Part shown: one piece after another, positions 51,670 through 55,910 of the stretch
How the letters are laid out: every line of letters begins with the position of its first letter
How positions within the stretch are numbered: position 1 is the first letter of the stretch
Assembly (NCBI GenBank): GCA_910587355.1
Contig: CAJUKF010000012.1
Location: 1 to 55,910 of the forward strand
Direction: 5' to 3'
DNA length: 55,910 bases
Source of the DNA: an uncultured Muribaculaceae bacterium
GTDB taxonomy: Bacteria; Bacteroidota; Bacteroidia; Bacteroidales; Muribaculaceae
Translations under genes and position numbers: made by a program
Notes under the pieces: generated by a model
What the model was told of the DNA's origin: nothing
Databases searched by the model: none
What the model saw: the letters and a program-made list of their open reading frames with translations, nothing else

Positions 51670-52944
51670 ATGAAATTCGCCGATTTAACATTTCCCGCTC
51701 TCATATTGGCAGGCGCCGCATCGCTCTTCGCCTCGTCGCCTACCGACACGGACTATTCCTTCACCCAGTGCGAAGGCTCCCTCACACCGTATCCTGCTCC
51801 TACTGAACAGATTGAGTACCCCGACTCGCTTACTCCGGTGTTTATCAACCATGTAGGACGTCACGGAGCGCGCTATCCCGCTTCCGCAGCCAACTGTCTC
51901 ACACTCCGCAGAGCTCTCGAACACGCCGACTCTCTCGGCACTATCACTCAGTTAGGCAGGCAGTTACGCAAGCTCAACGACGAAGTCATCACGGCTTCCA
52001 ACAACCGTTGGGGCGCTCTCGACTCTCTCGGCATGAACGAGCAGGCCATGATTGCGGCGCGCATGTTCTATAATTTTACGGAAGTGTTTGGGCATGAGAG
52101 TGTTATAAAGGCAATTTCTTCTTATTCGCCGCGTGCGATGATGAGCATGTACAGCTTCACGCACCAGCTCGACCGCATGAACAACCGCCTCACTTTCGAG
52201 ACCTCCACCGGACGCATCAACTCCCGGCTGATGAGGCCTTTCGACCTCGATGAAGACTATCTCGCATTCCGCAAGGACAAAGTTTCGCAGCCGGCTTACG
52301 ATGAATATTTCAGCAAAACGGCACCCGTATCTGCCATAAAGCGTGTACTGGGAGAGGACTACCTCTGGGCAAGCGATGAAGCTGCCCGCGAACTCGCCAT
52401 TACGGAGTATTACGTCGTGGCAGGCCTGAGCGCCATGGGTCTCCCCTCGCAAATGGACAAGTATTTCACTGAAGATGAAGCAAATGCGCTCTGGAGCTGC
52501 TTCAATCTGCGCCAATATCTGCAGCGTACGGCCACTACAATATCGTCCGTTCCGGCCGACATCGCCGCCGACCTTGTGCTCAATCTGATTGAGACTACCG
52601 ACGCCTTCGTAAACGGCGAAAACACAACTACTTCCGCCGTCCTGCGCTTCGGTCACGCCGAGACTCTGATGCCTCTTCTCTCGCTCCTCCACATCCCCGG
52701 ATGCTACTATCTCACAAACTTCTTCGACACCGTAGGCCAGCACTGGCGCGACTTCGATGTCGTACCCATGGCCGCCAATATCCAGTTCATCGTCTTCAAG
52801 GCGCGCCGCTCAGGCCGCTACTATGTGCGCGTTGACCTCAACGAACGTCCCGTGGCGCTCCGCAACGGCGACGACAGCGTATATTATCAGTGGGGCGAAC
52901 TACGCCGCTACATGATGGACTGCGTGCCCCTCTACGCCCAGTAA
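51670..52944 (+). CDS. MINPP-type histidine phosphatase
   Basis: The 424-residue protein has a signal peptide (about 1-22) and the histidine-phosphatase motif GRHGARYP (R64, nucleophile H65, R68). The C-terminal motif FGHAETL (H329-A-E331) marks the multiple inositol polyphosphate phosphatase subgroup, which degrades phytate (InsP6). Gut Bacteroidales secrete such enzymes to the periplasm or surface vesicles. The substrate is inferred from the HAE motif. Confidence 0.88.
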   Translation: MKFADLTFPALILAGAASLFASSPTDTDYSFTQCEGSLTPYPAPTEQIEYPDSLTPVFINHVGRHGARYPASAANCLTLRRALEHADSLGTITQLGRQLRKLNDEVITASNNRWGALDSLGMNEQAMIAARMFYNFTEVFGHESVIKAISSYSPRAMMSMYSFTHQLDRMNNRLTFETSTGRINSRLMRPFDLDEDYLAFRKDKVSQPAYDEYFSKTAPVSAIKRVLGEDYLWASDEAARELAITEYYVVAGLSAMGLPSQMDKYFTEDEANALWSCFNLRQYLQRTATTISSVPADIAADLVLNLIETTDAFVNGENTTTSAVLRFGHAETLMPLLSLLHIPGCYYLTNFFDTVGQHWRDFDVVPMAANIQFIVFKARRSGRYYVRVDLNERPVALRNGDDSVYYQWGELRRYMMDCVPLYAQ

Positions 52945-52955
52945 ACAGCTGTAGG

Positions 52956-54188
52956 TCAAAGCATATCGGCAAGCATAGCAAGTGCCCGCGCCGACGCACG
53001 GTCAATCACCGACTGACGGTCGCCGCGGAAGTGGCAGCACTCTGCTTTCACATCGCCGGGCGTAGCAGCGGCTATCCATACCGTGCCGACAGGCTTACCC
53101 GGCACGGCTCCTCCGGGTCCGGCTATGCCCGAGGTAGCCACCGCACAGTCTGCGCCCATGACGCGACGCACACCTTCAGCCATCTGGCGCACTGTGCCCT
53201 CGCTTACGGCGCCATAACGGGCAAGCGTATCACCGCTGACTCCCAGCACCTTCATTTTCACTTCGTTACAGTATGATACGACACCGCCGAGCATCACATC
53301 GGAGCAGCCGGCCACCGAGGTGATGAGATGTGCTATATTACCGCCCGTGCAACTCTCCGCCGTAGCTATTCTATAACCGTGCCGACGCAATTTTGCGAGC
53401 ACAAGTTCTGCGGGAGTAAGCTTGCCGCGGCCAACAAGATACTCACCTACAGCTTCTTCGAAGTGCGAGGCATATTCATCGAAGCGTGAGGACTCATCGG
53501 AACACGACGAGAAATCCGCATCGAGACGCATAACTATTTCGCCGGGATTCGGCAGATAAGCAAGTTTGTAATTCGCCGGCAGACTGTCTTCAAATGCCGA
53601 GAGTCGCTCAGCAAGAGCCGATTCGCAGATGCCGCATACGGTAAACTCACGGTGAGCCGCACGGCCTCCGTGACCGAAACGCTGATACACTTCACTCGCC
53701 ACCTCGTCAAGCATGCCCCGGGTCTCGAAGGGAACTCCGGGCATAGCTATGAGGACTCGGCCCTCTTTTTCGAACCACATGAGGGGCGCCGTGCCGTATC
53801 GGTTCTGAATCACACGGCACGAATCGGGCACAAGAGCCTGCGTGCGCGTAAGCTCGTTAAGTTCAAGACCGCGTTCGTCAAAAATACGATTCACATTCTC
53901 AAGCACAGCAGCATTTTCGGTTAGTCGACCGCCGAAAATACGGGCGAGCACCGGTTTGGTAATATCGTCACGTGTCGGGCCGAGGCCACCGGTAGTTATG
54001 ACAAGCTCGCTTTCAGCAAGCGACTCACGTATTGCGGCGTCAATATCGTCCGCTTTGTCCGACACAGTGCGTATCCGGCGCACATTCCACCCATCGGCAG
54101 TGAACTTGCGGGCTATCAGGCCCGAATTGGTATCGGTGACACCTCCCAAGAGGATTTCATCACCGATTATGATTATCGAGAGATTCAT
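52956..54188 (-). CDS. cinA: CinA-family protein (NMN deamidase-type)
   Basis: The 410-residue protein has an N-terminal MoCF-like domain (about 1-170; GDEILLGGVTDTNSG, ITTGGLGPTRDD). A C-terminal CinA/PncC domain (about 250-410) has ATAESCTGGNIAHLIT, VVSYCNEVK and ATSGIAGPGGAVPGKPVG. CinA proteins combine ADP-ribose pyrophosphatase and NMN amidase activities in pyridine nucleotide salvage. Its start overlaps the tsaD stop by four bases. Confidence 0.92.
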   Translation of the reverse strand: MNLSIIIIGDEILLGGVTDTNSGLIARKFTADGWNVRRIRTVSDKADDIDAAIRESLAESELVITTGGLGPTRDDITKPVLARIFGGRLTENAAVLENVNRIFDERGLELNELTRTQALVPDSCRVIQNRYGTAPLMWFEKEGRVLIAMPGVPFETRGMLDEVASEVYQRFGHGGRAAHREFTVCGICESALAERLSAFEDSLPANYKLAYLPNPGEIVMRLDADFSSCSDESSRFDEYASHFEEAVGEYLVGRGKLTPAELVLAKLRRHGYRIATAESCTGGNIAHLITSVAGCSDVMLGGVVSYCNEVKMKVLGVSGDTLARYGAVSEGTVRQMAEGVRRVMGADCAVATSGIAGPGGAVPGKPVGTVWIAAATPGDVKAECCHFRGDRQSVIDRASARALAMLADML

Positions 54189-55201
54189 ATTTCAACCCTC
54201 GCATACGGCGCGAGGTCGTAAGGACAGAACTGTTTGTCGAGATACTTGAAATAGCCTGCAATCGCCACCATGGCGGCATTGTCGGTAGTGAACTTGCGCT
54301 CGGGTATAAACGCCTCTATGCCATACTGTTGACAGAAATCAGCCACAGCTGCGCGCACGCCCGAATTGGCCGAAACGCCGCCGCCGATTGCCACGGTGCG
54401 CACACCCGTCTGCTTTACCGCTTTCTCGAGTTTATCAAGCAGAATGGCTATGATAGTCGACTGGAGCGAAGCCGCGAGGTCGGCCTTGTTCTCCTCAATA
54501 AAGTCGGGATTGGCTCGCAGACCGTCGCGAAGCGTGTATAAAAATGATGTCTTCAGACCTGAGAAACTGTAGTCGAGACCCGTAATATGCGGACGCGCGA
54601 ACTTGAATCGCTTCGGGTCGCCCTCGGCCGCGAGACGGTCGATATGCGGGCCACCGGGATAGGGAAGACCCATCACCTTGGCGCATTTGTCAAAGGCTTC
54701 ACCGGCGGCGTCGTCGATTGTGCGTCCCAGAATCTCCATGTCGTTATATCCGCGCACCATAATCAGCTGCGAGTTGCCTCCCGAAATCAGCAGACACAGA
54801 TAGGGGAACTCGGGCACACGGTCATCGGGCTGCTGACGCACAAAATGAGCGAGCACGTGTCCGTGAAGATGATTCACATCTATAATAGGTATGCGCAGAC
54901 CGAGCGAAAGACCTTTGGCAAAGCTCGTGCCCACAAGGAGCGAGCCTATCAGGCCCGGCCCGCGGGTGAAGGCTATCGCCGACAGTTCACTCCGGTCAAT
55001 GCCGGCGCGCTTTATGGCTGCGTCGACAACCGGCACTATATTCTGCTGATGAGCCCGCGAGGCAAGCTCGGGCACTACGCCGCCATACTCCTCGTGCACC
55101 TGCTGGGATGCTATGACGTTGCTAAGCAATATGCCGTCGCGCACAATCGCCGCCGAGGTGTCGTCGCACGACGATTCTATTCCTAATATTACTACTGACA
55201 T
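54185..55201 (-). CDS. tsaD: tRNA threonylcarbamoyladenosine transferase TsaD
   Basis: The 338-residue ASKHA-fold enzyme transfers the threonylcarbamoyl group to A37 of tRNAs reading ANN codons. Seen motifs are LGIESSCDDTSAAIV, FTRGPGLIGSLLVG, NHLHGHVLAH (metal-binding histidines), CLLISGGNSQLIMV, AIGGGVSANSGVR and the late FTTDNAAMVA. Length is normal. It is the middle gene of a leftward three-gene operon. Confidence 0.96.
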   Translation of the reverse strand: MSVVILGIESSCDDTSAAIVRDGILLSNVIASQQVHEEYGGVVPELASRAHQQNIVPVVDAAIKRAGIDRSELSAIAFTRGPGLIGSLLVGTSFAKGLSLGLRIPIIDVNHLHGHVLAHFVRQQPDDRVPEFPYLCLLISGGNSQLIMVRGYNDMEILGRTIDDAAGEAFDKCAKVMGLPYPGGPHIDRLAAEGDPKRFKFARPHITGLDYSFSGLKTSFLYTLRDGLRANPDFIEENKADLAASLQSTIIAILLDKLEKAVKQTGVRTVAIGGGVSANSGVRAAVADFCQQYGIEAFIPERKFTTDNAAMVAIAGYFKYLDKQFCPYDLAPYARVEI

Positions 55202-55219
55202 AATCAGTTATACAATTTC

Positions 55220-55744
55220 TCAAAAACAAAAAGCTATGCCCGCGGTGACAAAAGCGCCCGGCAGATGCTTCATAAGGGTGTACTCGCCCTCAAGCGACAG
55301 TTTGAGCGTATGGTTCACACGGTACTCGAAACCGAGGCCGGCATTCAGTCCCCACTGGTTTGTATGAGTTGTCACATCCTTGTCATTATTCTCGTCATGC
55401 ACACCGTGGCGGTTCCACGAGGTAAACGATACGCCGGCGAGCGGATAGAAACATGCCTTACCCACTGCCAAATCAAGCGGAAACTGCACGTCGACATCAA
55501 CTTTAAGGCCGTCCATATCCTTGTTGCGGAATATAAGACCGAGCTTAGGCGCAAGACGCACCACACTGCTCAGCTGATACTCGAACGACAGACCTCCGTA
55601 AGCCGACGAATTGCGTGTGACATATCCCACACGCGGCCCGAAGGACTTCTCTCCGCGCTGATGATTGTGTGCTCCGGCACTGACAAGCGACGAAACAGCC
55701 ACAGCCAAAAGCACACTCAGAAGGCGTAATATAGCTCCTTTCAT
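55220..55744 (-). CDS. Small outer-membrane beta-barrel protein
   Basis: The 174-residue protein has a signal peptide (about 1-23) and eight or so amphipathic strands (FGPRVGYVTR, YGGLSFEYQL, RLAPKLGLIF, KVDVDVQFPL, ACFYPLAGVSF, GLNAGLGFEYRV, LKLSLEGEYTL). It ends in a phenylalanine (IAFCF), the usual signal for outer-membrane insertion. This fits an OmpX/OmpW-size barrel. It leads the tsaD-cinA operon from a consensus promoter. Confidence 0.8.
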   Translation of the reverse strand: MKGAILRLLSVLLAVAVSSLVSAGAHNHQRGEKSFGPRVGYVTRNSSAYGGLSFEYQLSSVVRLAPKLGLIFRNKDMDGLKVDVDVQFPLDLAVGKACFYPLAGVSFTSWNRHGVHDENNDKDVTTHTNQWGLNAGLGFEYRVNHTLKLSLEGEYTLMKHLPGAFVTAGIAFCF

Positions 55745-55766
55745 TATTTAACCGTTTATACGTCTG

Positions 55767-55798
55767 CAAAGTTAAGATTTTTTCGTCGTTCTTCAAAA
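55767..55798 (-). promoter_or_regulatory. Promoter of the barrel-tsaD-cinA operon
   Basis: On the minus strand TTTTG (55794-55798), a 19-base spacer and TAACTTTG (55767-55774). The predicted start lies about 17 bases before the ATG. The remaining 110 bases to the end of the window hold no gene that I can identify. Confidence 0.75.
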
Positions 55799-55910
55799 GT
55801 CATTCTTACCTTTCAGTATTCTTCGCTCGAAAAAAACACCAGAAATCTTCCGGTTGTAACTATTCAGCGGAGACGTTGATGCAGTCGCCTTTTAGAAAAG
55901 GGCGAGTATT

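Overview
The window looks like a chromosomal segment of a Bacteroidales gut bacterium, most likely of the Muribaculaceae (S24-7) type. This is inferred from three things: promoters built on the Bacteroidetes pattern TTTG, 19-21 bases, TAnnTTTG; mid-range base composition with no Shine-Dalgarno habit; and family content (DUF4421 and META-domain envelope proteins, HAE-type inositol phosphatase, secreted GH2 and GH3 glycosidases, four-helix-bundle suffix protein). No species call is possible from sequence reading alone.

Layout. 1-3.2 kb: tRNA-Ser(GCU), a GH3 beta-glucosidase and a Sel1-repeat protein. 3.2-13.0 kb: one tightly packed rightward operon of ten genes. It has a TerY-C zinc protein, a Ser/Thr kinase, a pseudokinase-like paralogue, a VWA (TerY-type) protein, a second degenerate VWA protein, a PP2C phosphatase with coiled coil, a zinc-ribbon/Ig-like protein, a LIM-like/DA1-like zinc peptidase, a small membrane protein and a DUF4407-like membrane coiled-coil protein. 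The kinase, phosphatase, VWA and TerY-C parts match the 'TerY-P' phosphorylation triad known from stress and conflict loci. The DA1-like peptidase, pseudokinase and DUF4407 arm make this version unusual, and it is the best candidate for an undescribed system.

13.0-22.1 kb: an accessory island of orphan genes. Leftward genes include two paralogues sharing a near-identical 3' end and a leucine-rich-like protein. Rightward genes include a zinc-ribbon microprotein, a stand-alone LHH nuclease (polymorphic toxin domain), an acyl-carrier-like protein whose carrier serine is aspartate, a stripped-down FtsK ATPase, a possibly frameshifted gene and small membrane proteins. A WYL regulator and a DUF3791 protein close the island. 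Three promoters here share a dyad, CTGCC-N7-GGCAG, always 10 bases from the -7 box.

22.2-35.9 kb: rubredoxin, GH2 glycosidase, a tandem ABM lipoprotein, a Gfo/Idh/MocA oxidoreductase, an RSH (ppGpp) enzyme whose synthetase motifs look degenerate, META and DUF4421 envelope proteins, HtrA protease, a YtxH/holin-like small membrane cluster, a nucleoside MFS transporter, and a four-helix-bundle/P-loop kinase fusion that overlaps the transporter tail to tail. 36.0-37.1 kb: a scar where the 5' end of a GH127-like gene is joined to the 3' end of a type III restriction gene, next to tRNA-Leu(UAA).

37.2-51.5 kb: a long leftward run of a small membrane protein, dxs, trkA, trkH, yraN, an aminopeptidase P, a gamma-carbonic anhydrase, aspartate kinase, an ABC-F ATPase with a degenerate second site, a Dabb protein and a Dna2-like helicase-nuclease. 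Many neighbours overlap at stop/start codons. 51.5-55.9 kb: a MINPP-type phosphatase diverges from that run. A leftward operon of a beta-barrel protein, tsaD and cinA follows.
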